A stretch of 64,000 bases of DNA from Cellulosimicrobium protaetiae. Lineage in GTDB: Bacteria; Actinomycetota; Actinomycetes; Actinomycetales; Cellulomonadaceae. Positions 15,925 to 25,734 of this stretch are shown here, in pieces. The position numbers and the translations under genes were made by a program. The notes beneath the pieces were generated by a model. It saw only the letters and a program-made list of their open reading frames with translations. It was not told where the DNA came from and did not search any database. The stretch spans positions 4,154,001-4,218,000 of the forward strand of contig NZ_CP052757.1 in assembly GCF_009708005.2 (NCBI RefSeq). Reading direction: 5' to 3'. Each line of letters begins with the position of its first letter. Positions within the stretch are counted from its first letter, which is position 1.

Positions 15925-16086
15925 GATCGGCTTCCCCTCCGCGGGCCGGCACGTCCTCCGTGACGCCCACGTCCAAGCCTGTGTCGCGTGAGGCTGGATC
16001 CTTGCTCCGAGACCTGCGCGTCTACCCGCGGGACCTGCCGAGAAGGGGATCGTGGCCCCGGATCGACACTGCTCCCGGGCTACGTC

Positions 16087-16974
16087 TCACGTCTTGGCGG
16101 GGAGGGTCCCGACGACGATCGTCGCGCCGATCTCCTCGTCCCGGACGACGCGCGCGACCAGCCCGGCGCGCTCGAGCACCGCGACGGCGCCCGCCGACTG
16201 CCGCTCGCCCGACTCGGTGAGCAGGTGACCGCCGGGCGCGAGCCACTCCGGCGCCTCGGTCGCCACCCGGCGCAGCACCTCCAGCCCGTCGCCCCCGCCG
16301 TCGAGCGCGACGTGGGCCTCGTGGTCGCGCGCCTCGCGCGGCAGGAACGGGATCTCGCCCGTCGGGACGTACGGGACGTTGGCGAGCAGCAGGTCGACGC
16401 GTCCCCGGAGCGCGACGGGCAGCGGGCCGAACAGGTCGCCCTCGTGGGCGGTGCCGCCGACGGCGGCGACGTTGCGCGCGGCGCACGCGACGGCGGCCGG
16501 GTCCACGTCCGTGGCGTGCAGCTCGATGTCGGCCAGGCCGCCGAGGTCCGTCGCCGTCGCGAGCCCGAGCGCCCCCGCACCGCAGCACAGGTCGACCACG
16601 ACCACCCGCGAACCCTCGGGGCCGTCGTCGGGCGCGTTCCCCGGCGCGTCGTCGGGGATGTCGTCGAGCGCGTCGTCGTGCAGCGCGACCGCACCCGCGG
16701 TCCGGCGCCCGAGCGCGGCCGCCTCGTCGACGAGCAGCGCGGTGCGCTGGCGGGGCACGAAGACCCCGGGGTCGACGGCGACGCGGAGCCCGTGGAAGTC
16801 GACGTACCCGAGCACGTGCTCGAGAGGCTCGCCCGCGACGCGGCGCGCGACGAGCGCCTCGAGGTGCGCGTCGTCGTCTGACCGCTCGGCGAGGAGCGCG
16901 GCCTCGTCCTCCGCGAAGACGCACCCGGCGGCGCGCAGGCGGAGGGTGATGTCGTCGAGTCGGCTCGGGTCCAC
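16087..16974 (-). CDS. PrmC/HemK-related protein N5-glutamine methyltransferase-like protein
   Basis: A 295-residue class I methyltransferase related to PrmC/HemK, which methylates the Gln of release factors. An N-terminal helical domain (1-80, LEHVLGYVDFHGLRVAVDPGVFVPRQRT) precedes the SAM-binding motif VVDLCCGAGALGL (about 127-138). The catalytic N-P-P-Y of true PrmC is N-V-P-Y here (199-202), which marks the related family of unknown substrate found beside genuine PrmC. An insertion of about 30 acidic residues (DDALDDIPDDAPGN) splits the two domains. ATG 16974. The region between it and the lipoprotein gene (15925-16086) holds nothing I recognise. Confidence 0.85.
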   Translation of the reverse strand: MDPSRLDDITLRLRAAGCVFAEDEAALLAERSDDDAHLEALVARRVAGEPLEHVLGYVDFHGLRVAVDPGVFVPRQRTALLVDEAAALGRRTAGAVALHDDALDDIPDDAPGNAPDDGPEGSRVVVVDLCCGAGALGLATATDLGGLADIELHATDVDPAAVACAARNVAAVGGTAHEGDLFGPLPVALRGRVDLLLANVPYVPTGEIPFLPREARDHEAHVALDGGGDGLEVLRRVATEAPEWLAPGGHLLTESGERQSAGAVAVLERAGLVARVVRDEEIGATIVVGTLPAKT

Positions 16975-17166
16975 GTCCGGACGGTACCCCGTGCCGTGCC
17001 TCGACGGGCAGGCGTCGGCGCGCGTCCCGGCGCCGCCCCGCTGCTCGCCCGAGCACTCGCCGAAGAGGCGGACCCCGTCGCCGCACGAGACCGACCCGCA
17101 CGTCCGCGATCGACCCTCCGGAGGTCGACCGGGACGCGCGGGCCGGTCGGCGCGTCGGCTCGGGGC

Positions 17167-18243
17167 TCAGTCGCGGAGCAACGGGAGGAGCTGCGACCCC
17201 TGGCGCTCGATCTCGCGCAGGTACGGGGTGTCGGAGAGCACGAAGTGCGTGACGCCGAGGTCCTGGTAGCGCCGCAGCGACTTGGCGACGTCCTGCGGCG
17301 AGCCGACGAGCCACGTCGTGCCCGCTCCCCCGCCGCCGAACCGGCCGGGCGTCGTCCACAGGTTGTCGTCGAGCACCTCGCCGCGTGCCGCGAGGTCGAA
17401 CAGTCGCTGCTGCCCGACGGCGGTCTTCCGCCCTCGGTCGCGCGCCGACCAGGCCTCGCCCTCCTGCGACCGCGCGGCCAGCTCCGCGACCTTCGCCTCG
17501 GCCTCGGCCCACGCCTCCTCGGTCGTGTCCCGCACGAACGTCGTGATCCGGAGCCCGAACTCGAGCGGCGCGTGCTCGCGCCCGAGCTCGTCGCTGAGCC
17601 GCTTGAGGCGGTCGATCCGCTCCGCGATCCCGTCGAGCGGCTCGCCCCAGAAGAGCTGCACGTCGGCCTCGGTCGCGGCGACGCGCTCCGCGGCCGGTGA
17701 CGCGCCGCCGAAGTAGATCCGCGGGTGCTTGCGTTCCCCGCGGACGACCGGGCGCGGCCCGAGCGTCGACCGGGTCACGGAGAAGTGCTCGCCCGCGTAG
17801 GTGACCTCCTCCTCCGTCCACAGGCGCCGCACGATCTGCAGGAACTCGCGCGTGCGGGCATACCGGTGCGCGGGGTCGGCCTCGGCGTCGCCGTACGCCT
17901 CCTGCCCGTCGGTGCCGGACACGATGTTGACGCGCAGCCGTCCGCCGCTGAGGTGGTCGAGCGTCGCGGCGGCGGACGCGAAGTGCGCGGGCCGCCAGAA
18001 CCCGGGCCGGATCGCGACGAGCGGCTCGAACGTCGTGGTGCGGGCCGCGAGCGCCGTCGCGACCGTGAACGTGTCGGGACGCCCCCAGCTCGTCCCGAGC
18101 AGCGCCCCCACGAACCCGTGGCGTTCCAGTGCGTGCGCGTGGCTCGTCAGGGTGTCGAGGCTGTTGTGGCCTCCCACCGCGTCGTCCCCGCGGTGGCCCG
18201 GACGGACCTGGTTCGGGATGTACCAGAGGTGCTCGGCGCTCAC
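17167..18243 (-). CDS. LLM-class flavin-dependent monooxygenase, alkanesulfonate type
   Basis: A 358-residue bacterial-luciferase-like monooxygenase of the SsuD type. Family features: WYIPNQVRPGHRG at the start, EPLVAIRPGFWRPAHFA, HLSGGRLRVNIVSGTD, the RTREFLQIVRRLWTEEEVTYAGEHFSV block and YFGGASPAAERVAA. It would use reduced FMN and oxygen to release sulfite from an alkanesulfonate in the cytoplasm. GTG 18243 overlaps the TGA of the preceding monooxygenase gene. It is the last gene of a five-gene operon with its own ABC importer. No NAD(P)H:FMN reductase is present in the operon, so reduced flavin must come from elsewhere. Confidence 0.92.
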   Translation of the reverse strand: MSAEHLWYIPNQVRPGHRGDDAVGGHNSLDTLTSHAHALERHGFVGALLGTSWGRPDTFTVATALAARTTTFEPLVAIRPGFWRPAHFASAAATLDHLSGGRLRVNIVSGTDGQEAYGDAEADPAHRYARTREFLQIVRRLWTEEEVTYAGEHFSVTRSTLGPRPVVRGERKHPRIYFGGASPAAERVAATEADVQLFWGEPLDGIAERIDRLKRLSDELGREHAPLEFGLRITTFVRDTTEEAWAEAEAKVAELAARSQEGEAWSARDRGRKTAVGQQRLFDLAARGEVLDDNLWTTPGRFGGGGAGTTWLVGSPQDVAKSLRRYQDLGVTHFVLSDTPYLREIERQGSQLLPLLRD

Positions 18244-19679
18244 GCGAGGGCCCCCTCGAGGACGGGCGCGCCGTCGTCGGACACGGGGCGGGCGGGGGCG
18301 GTGCCCGTGGTGGCGGGGGCGGCTCCCGCCACCCCCGCGTACCGGTTCGCCGGCCGTTCGAGGCCGTAGTGCTCGCGCAACGTGCGGCCCTCGTACTCCT
18401 CGCGGAACAGGTCGCGCTCGCGCAGCACGGGCAGCACGTGCTCGACGAACTGTTCCAGCCCCGACGGCAGCACCGCGGGCATGATGTTGAACCCGTCGGC
18501 GGCCTCGGCGTCGTACCACTCCTGGATGGCGTCGGCGACCTGCTCGGGCGTGCCCGCGAACGTGCGGTGCCCGCGGCCTCCCCCCAGGCGTCCGATGAGC
18601 TGGCGCACCGTGAGCCGCTCGCGCCGCGCGAGCTCGACGATCAGCGTGTACCGGCTCTTGGCCCCCTCGATCTCGTCCTCGGACGGCAGGTCGGCGGGGA
18701 GCTCGCGGTCGAGCGGGAGGTCCTCGGGCGCGAGCCGCAGCGTCTTTGCGAGCTGGGCGCGCGCGTACTCGGGGACGATGAGCTCGTCGAGCTCGCGCTC
18801 CCGCGCGAGCGCCTCCGCCTCGGTGGACCCGATGACGGGGACGATGCCCGGCAGGATCTTCACCGTGCCCGGGTCGCGGCCGACGGCGACCGCCCGGGCC
18901 TTGAGGTCGCGGTAGAACGCCTGGGCGTCGTCGAGCGTCTGGTGCGCGGTGAACACCGCCTCGGCGTAGCGCGCGGCGAGGTCCTTGCCGTCCTCGGACG
19001 ACCCCGCCTGCACGACGAGCGGCCGTGCCTGCGGCGAGCGCGGCGTCGTGAGCGCACCGTGCACGGAGAAGTGCGTCCCCGCGTGCGCCGGGGCGTGGAT
19101 CTTCGACGCGTCCGCCCACACGCCCGCAGCCTTGTCCGCGAGCACCGCGTCGTCCTCCCACGAGTCCCAGAGCCGGAACGCGACGTCGAGGAACTCCGCC
19201 GCGCGCTCGTACCGGACCGCGTGGGCCGGCTGGTCGTCGAGGCCGAAGTTGCGCGCGATGTCCGGGCCCGCCGTCGTCACGACGTTCCACCCGGCCCGGC
19301 CGCCGGAGACGTGGTCGATCGACGCGAAGCGCCGCGCGAGGTTGTACGGCGAGTTGTAGGTCGTCGAGGCGGTGGCGATGAGCCCGATGCGCTCGGTGAC
19401 CGTCGCGATGGCCGTGAGGACGATGAGGGGGTCGAGCGACCCGGCCGGGCGTCGCCCGACGTCGGACCGCAGGCCCGGCCCGTCGGCGAAGAAGATCGAG
19501 TCGAGCTTCCCGGCCTCCGCGACCTGCGCGAGGCGCTGGAGGTGCGCGATGTTCGTCGACGTCCACGACGGGTCGCTCTCGGGGAGCCGCCACGACGCCT
19601 CGTGGTGGCCCGTGCTCATGAGGAACGCGTTGAGGTGCAGGCGGCCGGGGCGGTGGCCCTGGGGGTCGTAGCGGGTCAT
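18240..19679 (-). CDS. NtaA/SnaA/DszA-family FMN-dependent monooxygenase
   Basis: A 479-residue luciferase-like monooxygenase of the NtaA/SnaA/DszA (SoxA) family. Typical elements: HLNAFLMSTGHHEASWR at the start, KLDSIFFADGP, ATASTTYNSPYNLARRFAS, HVSGGRAGWNVVTT, RYERAAEFLDVAFRLWDSWED and the AGSSEDGKDLAARYAEAVFTA segment. These two-component enzymes attack sulfones, thioethers, dibenzothiophene sulfone or aminopolycarboxylates using reduced FMN. In this operon, between an SsuABC-like importer and an SsuD-like enzyme, an organosulfur substrate is most likely. ATG 19679 overlaps the TGA of the ATPase gene. Confidence 0.92.
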   Translation of the reverse strand: MTRYDPQGHRPGRLHLNAFLMSTGHHEASWRLPESDPSWTSTNIAHLQRLAQVAEAGKLDSIFFADGPGLRSDVGRRPAGSLDPLIVLTAIATVTERIGLIATASTTYNSPYNLARRFASIDHVSGGRAGWNVVTTAGPDIARNFGLDDQPAHAVRYERAAEFLDVAFRLWDSWEDDAVLADKAAGVWADASKIHAPAHAGTHFSVHGALTTPRSPQARPLVVQAGSSEDGKDLAARYAEAVFTAHQTLDDAQAFYRDLKARAVAVGRDPGTVKILPGIVPVIGSTEAEALARERELDELIVPEYARAQLAKTLRLAPEDLPLDRELPADLPSEDEIEGAKSRYTLIVELARRERLTVRQLIGRLGGGRGHRTFAGTPEQVADAIQEWYDAEAADGFNIMPAVLPSGLEQFVEHVLPVLRERDLFREEYEGRTLREHYGLERPANRYAGVAGAAPATTGTAPARPVSDDGAPVLEGALA

Positions 19680-20494
19680 GCGGCGGTGTCCTTCCTGTCG
19701 TCCCGGACGACGCCGAGCGCGTCGAGCAGCTCGGTGCGCAGCCGGGAGAAGCGGGGGTCGGCGGGGTCGCGCGCCTCGCCGGGGCGGTAGCTCTGGTCGA
19801 TGCGGCGCTCGGCCGCGATGCGTCCCTCGTCGAGCACGACGACGCGGTCCGCAAGGACGATCGCCTCGTCCACGTCGTGCGTCACGAGCAGGACGGCGGG
19901 GCGGTGCCGGGCGCACAGGTCGCGCAGGAGCGCGTGCATGCGGATGCGGGTCAGGGCGTCGAGCGCGCCGAACGGCTCGTCGGCGAGCAGGAGCCGCGGG
20001 GAGCGCACGAGCGAACGGGCGAGCGACACGCGCTGCTGCTCGCCGCCCGAGAGCTCGTTGGGCCACGCGCGCTCGCGCCCGGCGAGCCCCACCTCGGCGA
20101 GGCTCGCGCGGCCGGCGTCGCGCGCCGCGCTCCGGCCGCGCGCCCCGGCGTCGAGACCGAGCACCACGTTGTCCAGCACGCGCGCCCACGGCAGGAGCCG
20201 CGAGTCCTGGAAGACGACGGACACCTGGTCCGGGACGACGACCTCGCCCGAGCCCTCCACGCCGTGGTCGAGCGCGGCGAGCGCGCGCAGCAGCGTGCTC
20301 TTGCCCGAGCCCGAGCGGCCCAGGATCGCGACGAACTCGCCGTCGTCCACGGTGAGGTCGAGGTGGTCGAGGATGCGCTTCTCCCCGTACGACCGCACGA
20401 GCGAGCGGACCCGCACGGCCGCACCGACCGCCGTCGGGCGGGCCACGACCGAGCCCGACGGCGCGGTCCCGCCCTGAGCGGGCGCCGTCCCCAC
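19676..20494 (-). CDS. ABC transporter ATP-binding protein, sulfonate/nitrate/taurine type
   Basis: A 272-residue ABC ATPase of the SsuB/TauB type. Walker A at about 59-66 (GRSGSGKS), Q-loop VFQDSRLLPW, signature LSGGEQQR at about 148-155, Walker B LLLADEPFGALD and the H-loop VTHDVDEAI are all intact. It energises the permease encoded next to it. GTG 20494 lies just after the permease stop and is preceded by GGAGG with seven bases spacing; a start nearer the first beta-strand would cut a disordered leader of about 20 residues. Second half of the importer in a sulfur-scavenging operon. Confidence 0.92.
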   Translation of the reverse strand: MGTAPAQGGTAPSGSVVARPTAVGAAVRVRSLVRSYGEKRILDHLDLTVDDGEFVAILGRSGSGKSTLLRALAALDHGVEGSGEVVVPDQVSVVFQDSRLLPWARVLDNVVLGLDAGARGRSAARDAGRASLAEVGLAGRERAWPNELSGGEQQRVSLARSLVRSPRLLLADEPFGALDALTRIRMHALLRDLCARHRPAVLLVTHDVDEAIVLADRVVVLDEGRIAAERRIDQSYRPGEARDPADPRFSRLRTELLDALGVVRDDRKDTAA

Positions 20495-20496
20495 GG

Positions 20497-21360
20497 TCAG
20501 TCCTCCAGCGTGCGCCGCCACGACAGCACCCTCCTCTGCAGGAGGCGAACGGCGAGGTCCGCGGAGTAGCCCAGGACGCCGTAGACCACGAGGCCGACGA
20601 GGATGATCTCCGTCTGCCCGTACGTCCGCGCGAGCTCCATCATGTAGCCGATACCGGCCGTCGCGTTGACCTGCTCGACGACGACGAGCGCCAGCATCGA
20701 CCCCGTGACCGCGAACCGCAGCCCGAGGAAGAACCCGGGCAGCGCGCCGGGCAGGATGACGCGGCGCACGAACTGCCAGCGCGAGAGCTGCACCGTCTCG
20801 GCCAGCTCGACGTACCGGCTGTCGATGGCCCGCAGGCCGTTGTGCGTGTGCAGGTAGATGGGGATGAACACCCCGAGCGCGATGGTGATGACCTTCATCT
20901 CCTCGCCGATCCCGAACCACAGGATGAGCAGCGGCAGGAGCGCCAGGTTGGGGATGGCGCGCTTGACCTGGATCGGGCCGTCGAGCACGGCGTCGCCGAC
21001 CCGGCTCAGCCCGGCCGCAAGCGCGAGCACGACGCCCGCGACGATGCCGAACGCCAGGCCGAGCGCGGCACGCGTGAGGGACACCCCGAGGTGTGCGCCG
21101 AGCTTGCCGTTCGCGACGAGCTCCGCCCCCGTCGTGACGACGGTCCACGGCGCGGAGAGCACGCGCGGGTCGATGAGCCCCGTCGCGGACCCGACCGACC
21201 AGACGCCCACGAGGAGCGTCACGCCGACGAGCGCGGCGAGCGGGATCGGTCGTCCCAGCCCCAGGCGCGTACCGCGGGGCCGGACGTCCGTCGTGACCGC
21301 GGGTGCGTCGTCGAGCCTCGGGACGGCGAGGTCCACCCGGTCGACCACCGCCGCGCTCAC
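20497..21360 (-). CDS. ABC transporter permease, sulfonate/nitrate/taurine type
   Basis: A 287-residue inner-membrane permease of the SsuC/TauC type with about six membrane segments (first at about 35-55, LAALVGVTLLVGVWSVG). The EAA-like loop VELAETVQLSRWQFVRRVILPGALPGFFLGLR, which docks to the ATPase, is clear. GTG 21360 overlaps the TGA of the binding-protein gene, and the ATPase starts three bases after its stop, so all are tightly co-translated. It should import the organosulfur substrate bound by the lipoprotein. Confidence 0.92.
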   Translation of the reverse strand: MSAAVVDRVDLAVPRLDDAPAVTTDVRPRGTRLGLGRPIPLAALVGVTLLVGVWSVGSATGLIDPRVLSAPWTVVTTGAELVANGKLGAHLGVSLTRAALGLAFGIVAGVVLALAAGLSRVGDAVLDGPIQVKRAIPNLALLPLLILWFGIGEEMKVITIALGVFIPIYLHTHNGLRAIDSRYVELAETVQLSRWQFVRRVILPGALPGFFLGLRFAVTGSMLALVVVEQVNATAGIGYMMELARTYGQTEIILVGLVVYGVLGYSADLAVRLLQRRVLSWRRTLED

Positions 21361-22502
21361 GGCGTGCCCCCGTCGCGCGCCGCCGCCGCGGCCTCGCCCG
21401 CGACCGGGCCGAAGCGCTCGTCGAAGAGGTCGGTCGCGTCGAACGGCTCCTGGTCGAGCTCGGTCGCGAGCAGGTCGATCGTCGCCTGCGTGCGCTCGAT
21501 GCCCTCGGTGAGGTCGGACGGGATGTCCGGGACCGGCGCGTGGTCGATGAGGTACTGCGCATCCTCCTCGCTGAGGCCCTGGTCCTCGACGTAGTACCCC
21601 TGCTTCCACTCCTCGGGGTGCTCGTCGATCCAGACCTTCGCCGCCGCCCACGCGGCGACGTACTCGCGCAGCGCCGCGGCCCGGGCCGGGTCCTCGACGA
21701 CCTCCGTCGGGCCGTAGAGGTGCGAGGCGTCGTCGCGCAGGTGGTGCTTGACCGACGTCGCGCCGTCGGCCTCGTACGTGGCCAGGTAGCGGAAGAGCTG
21801 CGTGCCGCCCAGCGGGGCGATGTCGACCTCGCCCGCGGCGAGCGCCGTCGAGTACACGTCGCCCGTGCTCGGCAGCTCGACCAGCTCGACGTCGTCCTGC
21901 GTGAGGCCCGCCTCCTGGAGCGCCTTGAGCACGATCGCGCCCTGCGCCTGGCCCGGGCTGAACGCGATGCGGTGGCCGCGGAAGTCCTCGAGCGAGTCGA
22001 GCTCGACGCCCGGCGCGCCCGCGAACTCGTAGATCGGCGCGTCCTCCCAGTTCTCGCGGTAGATCGACGCGTAGATCTGCACGTCCAGGCCCGTCCACGT
22101 CGCGTGGATCGGCGGGATCTCGGCCACCGCGCCGACGTCGAGCGAACCGGCGCGGAACGCCTCGGTCGTCGCCGGACCGCCGGAGATGTTGGCCCACTCG
22201 ACCTCGAACGAGAACTCGCTGTCGATGTCGTCGCCCGCCAGCTCGAACGCCTTCTGCGTCGTCGGGTCGCCGATCCGCAGGACCGTGCCCTCGGGCACCT
22301 CGGTGGGGAGGTCGGCGTCGGCCGCGAGGGCCGCGCCGTCGGCCGGGTCTGCACCGCCAGAGGCCTGCGCGGCGCTGCACCCACCCGTCGCGAGCAGCGC
22401 GACGAGGCCGAGCGCGACGGCGGTCGCGCTGCGACGGCCCGACGGACGGCCCGACGTGCGGCCGGGAGGTGCGGAGGAACGGACGAGCGGGTGTGCGGGC
22501 AT
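21357..22502 (-). CDS. ABC transporter substrate-binding lipoprotein, SsuA/NMT1 type
   Basis: A 381-residue extracytoplasmic binding protein. The leader (RR then ATAVALGLVALLATGGC) ends in a lipobox with Cys at about 42. The mature part shows the family pattern: VLRIGDPTTQKAFELAG, EVEWANISGGPATTEAFRAGSLDVGAVAEIPPI, YRENWED, and HRIAFSPGQAQGAIVLKALQEAGL. It would capture an aliphatic sulfonate, sulfone or similar anion outside the cell. ATG 22502 is first gene of the operon; GAGAGGACTCGCC precedes it. Control by sulfur supply is expected for this operon type but no regulator site was recognised. Confidence 0.92.
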   Translation of the reverse strand: MPAHPLVRSSAPPGRTSGRPSGRRSATAVALGLVALLATGGCSAAQASGGADPADGAALAADADLPTEVPEGTVLRIGDPTTQKAFELAGDDIDSEFSFEVEWANISGGPATTEAFRAGSLDVGAVAEIPPIHATWTGLDVQIYASIYRENWEDAPIYEFAGAPGVELDSLEDFRGHRIAFSPGQAQGAIVLKALQEAGLTQDDVELVELPSTGDVYSTALAAGEVDIAPLGGTQLFRYLATYEADGATSVKHHLRDDASHLYGPTEVVEDPARAAALREYVAAWAAAKVWIDEHPEEWKQGYYVEDQGLSEEDAQYLIDHAPVPDIPSDLTEGIERTQATIDLLATELDQEPFDATDLFDERFGPVAGEAAAAARDGGTP

Positions 22503-22856
22503 GGCGAGTCCTCTCGGGGAGAGCGCACGGGGGCATGCGGAAGCCGCGCGCGGGAGGTGAGGTGGGTGAACGAGCCCGACGGCGGCCGGGGCGGCCGTCG
22601 GTCAGTGCTTCGACGTGCTCAGCGGCACGGGGTCGGACGACACGCGGCGCGGCGACACGCCCGCGAGTCGGTCGCGCGACGACACACGAGGCCGGGCACG
22701 CGCCCGGCGTCGGCGGCGGGGACGGCGACAAGGCCCCCGGGTGTCGTCTGCATGCGGCGACTGTGCCAGCACGCGCACCACCCGGAAAGGAGCATCGCGC
22801 CCCGTCCCACGAGGAGGACGAACGTAACGCCGTGCAACGGCGCCGGCTCCTCGACG
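22503..22856. other. Intergenic region upstream of the organosulfur operon
   Basis: About 350 bp with no convincing gene. It should hold the operon promoter. Short minus-strand ORFs rich in Cys, Arg and His exist here (for example starting ATG near 22795) but none has a clear ribosome site and stop typical of a leader peptide. An inverted repeat GACGGCGGCCG / CGGCCGTCGG near 22580-22605 could be a regulatory site. Confidence 0.4.
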
Positions 22857-22930
22857 GCGAGGTAGAACCACCGGTCGCGAGGTAGGACTCGCCGAGCTCT
22901 ACCTCGCGACCGCTCGTTCTACCTCGCGGG
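22857..22930. repeat. Family A repeat cluster downstream of clpC
   Basis: Two direct units (GCGAGGTAGAACCACCGGTC and GCGAGGTAGGACTC) followed by two inverted ones (GAGCTCTACCTCGCG and GTTCTACCTCGCGG). It lies between the clpC terminator and the organosulfur operon and touches no gene. Confidence 0.8.
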
Positions 22931-22960
22931 GCCCCGGCTCTCCCCCGGCGGGACGACGAC

Positions 22961-22994
22961 GGGCCCCGACCCTCCCGGAGGAGGGTCGGGGCCC
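22961..22994 (-). terminator. Terminator hairpin of clpC
   Basis: A perfect 15-bp stem (GGGCCCCGACCCTCC at 22961-22975 with its complement at 22980-22994) closes on a four-base loop CGGA. It lies 62 bp beyond the clpC stop on the minus strand. There is no strong T-run, as is common in high-GC actinobacteria. Confidence 0.75.
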
Positions 22995-23056
22995 GTGTGT
23001 CAGGCGGCTGCCGCTGGAGCAGTCGTCGTCAGGCTCTCAGGAGCGGATCACACCAC

Positions 23057-25624
23057 TCACTCAGCGCCGGCCTGCAGCTCGCCCGTCGGGGGCAGGTCGC
23101 GGACCGAGACGCCGGTGGGGGCGTCGAGCGCGGCGGCCGCGCCCACGCTCACCGGGCCGCGGTCGTGCTCGCCCTTGGAGACACCCCGGAAGGTGAACTC
23201 CCCGAGCAGGCCCTCGCCGTCGGCGTCCACCAGGACGATCTCGCCGGCCTTGAGCTCGCCGAACAGGATCTTCTCGGACAGCACGTCCTCGATGTCGCGC
23301 TGGATCGCGCGGCGCAGCGGACGAGCGCCCAGGACCGGGTCGTAGCCCTTCTCGGCGAGCAGGACCTTCGCCGCCGGGGTGAGCTCGATGCCCATGTCCT
23401 TGTCCCGCAGGCGAGCGTCGAGACGGGCGATCATCAGGTCGACGATCTGGATGATCTCGGCCTGCGAGAGCTGCGGGAAGACCACCACGTCGTCGACGCG
23501 GTTGAGGAACTCGGGCCGGAAGTGCTGCTTGAGCTCGTCGTTGACCTTCGCCTTCATGCGCTCGTAGGACGTGACCAGGTCGCCGCCGGCGTTGAAGCCG
23601 GTCTGGACGCCCTTGGCGATGTCCCGCGTGCCGAGGTTGGTCGTCATGATGATGACGGTGTTCTTGAAGTCCACGACGCGGCCCTGCGAGTCGGTCAGGC
23701 GACCGTCCTCGAGGATCTGCAGGAGCGAGTTGAAGATGTCGGCGTGCGCCTTCTCCACCTCGTCGAACAGGACGACCGAGAACGGCTTGCGCCGCACCTT
23801 CTCGGTGAGCTGGCCACCCTCGTCGTACCCGACGTAGCCGGGGGGCGAGCCGAACAGCCGCGAGACGGTGTGCTTCTCGGAGAACTCCGACATGTCGAGC
23901 TGGATGAGCGCGTCCTCGTCCCCGAAGAGGAACTCGGCGAGCGCCTTGGCCAGCTCGGTCTTCCCGACGCCGGTCGGGCCGGCGAAGATGAACGACCCAC
24001 CGGGGCGCTTGGGGTCCTTGAGGCCCGCACGCGTACGGCGGATGGCCTGCGACAGCGCCTTGATCGCGGCCTCCTGGCCGACGACGCGCTTGTGCAGCTC
24101 GTCCTCCATGTGCAGCAGGCGGCTGGACTCCTCCTCGGTGAGCTTGAAGACCGGGATGCCCGTGGCCATGGCCAGGACCTCGGCGATCAGCTCCTCGTCC
24201 ACCTCGGCGACGGTGTCCAGGTCACCGGACTTCCACGCCTTCTCCTTGTCGGCGCGCTTCGCGGTGAGCTGCTTCTCCTTGTCGCGCAGGCCGGCGGCCT
24301 TCTCGAAGTCCTGCGCGTCGATCGCGGACTCCTTCTCGCGACGCGCCTCGGCGATCTCCTCGTCGAGCTCCTTGAGCTCCGGCGGGGCCGTCATGCGGCG
24401 GATGCGCAGGCGCGCGCCCGCCTCGTCGATGAGGTCGATCGCCTTGTCCGGGAGGAACCGGTCGTTGATGTACCGGTCCGCGAGCGTGGCCGCGGAGACG
24501 AGCGCGGAGTCCGTGATGGACACGCGGTGGTGCGCCTCGTAGCGGTCGCGCAGGCCCTTGAGGATCTCGATCGCGTGGTTGAGCGACGGCTCGGCGACCT
24601 GGATCGGCTGGAAGCGGCGCTCCAGGGCCGGGTCCTTCTCGACGTGCTTGCGGTACTCGTCGAGCGTCGTCGCGCCGATGGTCTGGAGCTCGCCGCGCGC
24701 GAGCATCGGCTTGAGGATGCTCGCGGCGTCGATCGCGCCCTCGGCGGCACCCGCCCCCACGAGGGTGTGGATCTCGTCGATGAACAGGATGATGTCGCCG
24801 CGCGTGCGGATCTCCTTGAGGACCTTCTTCAGGCGCTCCTCGAAGTCACCGCGGTAGCGCGAGCCGGCCACGAGCGCGCCGAGGTCGAGCGTGTAGAGCT
24901 GCTTGTCCTTGAGCGTCTCGGGCACGTCGCCGCGCACGATGTCCTGCGCCAAGCCCTCGACGACGGCGGTCTTGCCGACGCCGGGCTCGCCGATCAGCAC
25001 CGGGTTGTTCTTGGTGCGGCGGCTGAGCACCTGCATGACGCGCTCGATCTCGAGGCTGCGCCCGATGACCGGGTCGAGCTTGCCCTCGCGCGCGGCCTGG
25101 GTGAGGTTGCGCCCGAACTGGTCGAGCACGGCCGACCCCGACGGCTGGCCCTCGGCGGGGCCGCCCGCGGCGACGGGCTCCTTGCCCTGGTAGCCGGACA
25201 GGAGCTGGATGACCTGCTGGCGCACCTTGTTGAGGTCGGCGCCCATCTTGGTCAGGACCTGGGCGGCGACGCCCTCGCCCTCACGGATGAGGCCGAGCAG
25301 GATGTGCTCGGTGCCGATGTAGTTGTGGCCGAGCTGGAGCGCCTCGCGCAGCGACAGCTCGAGCACCTTCTTGGCGCGCGGCGTGAACGGGATGTGCCCG
25401 CTCGGGGCCTGCTGGCCCTCGCCGATGATCTCGGTCACCTGGGTGCGGACGCCGTCGAGGGAGATCCCGAGGGACTCCAGCGCCTTGGCCGCGACACCCT
25501 CGCCCTCGTGGATGAGGCCGAGGAGGATGTGCTCGGTGCCGATGTAGTTGTGGTTGAGCATCCGTGCCTCTTCTTGGGCAAGGACGACGACCCGACGGGC
25601 TCGGTCTGTGAATCTCTCGAACAT
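23057..25624 (-). CDS. clpC: ATP-dependent Clp protease ATP-binding subunit ClpC
   Basis: An 855-residue AAA+ unfoldase. Two Clp N-repeats (about 1-145, each with the [14 protein letters not shown] motif) are followed by the first AAA+ module with Walker A GEPGVGKT (212-219), a UVR-bearing coiled middle domain (about 420-465), and a second AAA+ module with Walker A GPTGVGKT (549-556). It feeds unfolded proteins to ClpP and is essential or near-essential in actinobacteria. ATG 25624 with GAGCAGCAC upstream gives the canonical [13 protein letters not shown] start. A strong hairpin ends the transcript. A ClgR-like box lies about 110 bp upstream. clpP is not in the window. Confidence 0.98.
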   Translation of the reverse strand: MFERFTDRARRVVVLAQEEARMLNHNYIGTEHILLGLIHEGEGVAAKALESLGISLDGVRTQVTEIIGEGQQAPSGHIPFTPRAKKVLELSLREALQLGHNYIGTEHILLGLIREGEGVAAQVLTKMGADLNKVRQQVIQLLSGYQGKEPVAAGGPAEGQPSGSAVLDQFGRNLTQAAREGKLDPVIGRSLEIERVMQVLSRRTKNNPVLIGEPGVGKTAVVEGLAQDIVRGDVPETLKDKQLYTLDLGALVAGSRYRGDFEERLKKVLKEIRTRGDIILFIDEIHTLVGAGAAEGAIDAASILKPMLARGELQTIGATTLDEYRKHVEKDPALERRFQPIQVAEPSLNHAIEILKGLRDRYEAHHRVSITDSALVSAATLADRYINDRFLPDKAIDLIDEAGARLRIRRMTAPPELKELDEEIAEARREKESAIDAQDFEKAAGLRDKEKQLTAKRADKEKAWKSGDLDTVAEVDEELIAEVLAMATGIPVFKLTEEESSRLLHMEDELHKRVVGQEAAIKALSQAIRRTRAGLKDPKRPGGSFIFAGPTGVGKTELAKALAEFLFGDEDALIQLDMSEFSEKHTVSRLFGSPPGYVGYDEGGQLTEKVRRKPFSVVLFDEVEKAHADIFNSLLQILEDGRLTDSQGRVVDFKNTVIIMTTNLGTRDIAKGVQTGFNAGGDLVTSYERMKAKVNDELKQHFRPEFLNRVDDVVVFPQLSQAEIIQIVDLMIARLDARLRDKDMGIELTPAAKVLLAEKGYDPVLGARPLRRAIQRDIEDVLSEKILFGELKAGEIVLVDADGEGLLGEFTFRGVSKGEHDRGPVSVGAAAALDAPTGVSVRDLPPTGELQAGAE

Positions 25625-25734
25625 GTGCTGCTCCTCGTGAGCGGCGTACACCTGCCCGCCGGACGACGGGTACAAGCCTGACCGCATTGACTCTATGCGG
25701 TTCGAACGAGCCGCACCCCCTCCGTATGCCGTTG

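Noticed and set aside
22619-22837. Minus-strand ORF with Cys-rich start upstream of the organosulfur operon as an attenuating leader peptide
   Set aside because: It has Cys-x-Cys and Arg-Arg residues but runs on for 72 codons without the compact form of known leaders, and no antiterminator hairpins are visible.
22997-25681. An 894-codon plus-strand frame opposite clpC
   Set aside because: Antisense shadow of clpC with no domains and no ribosome site.
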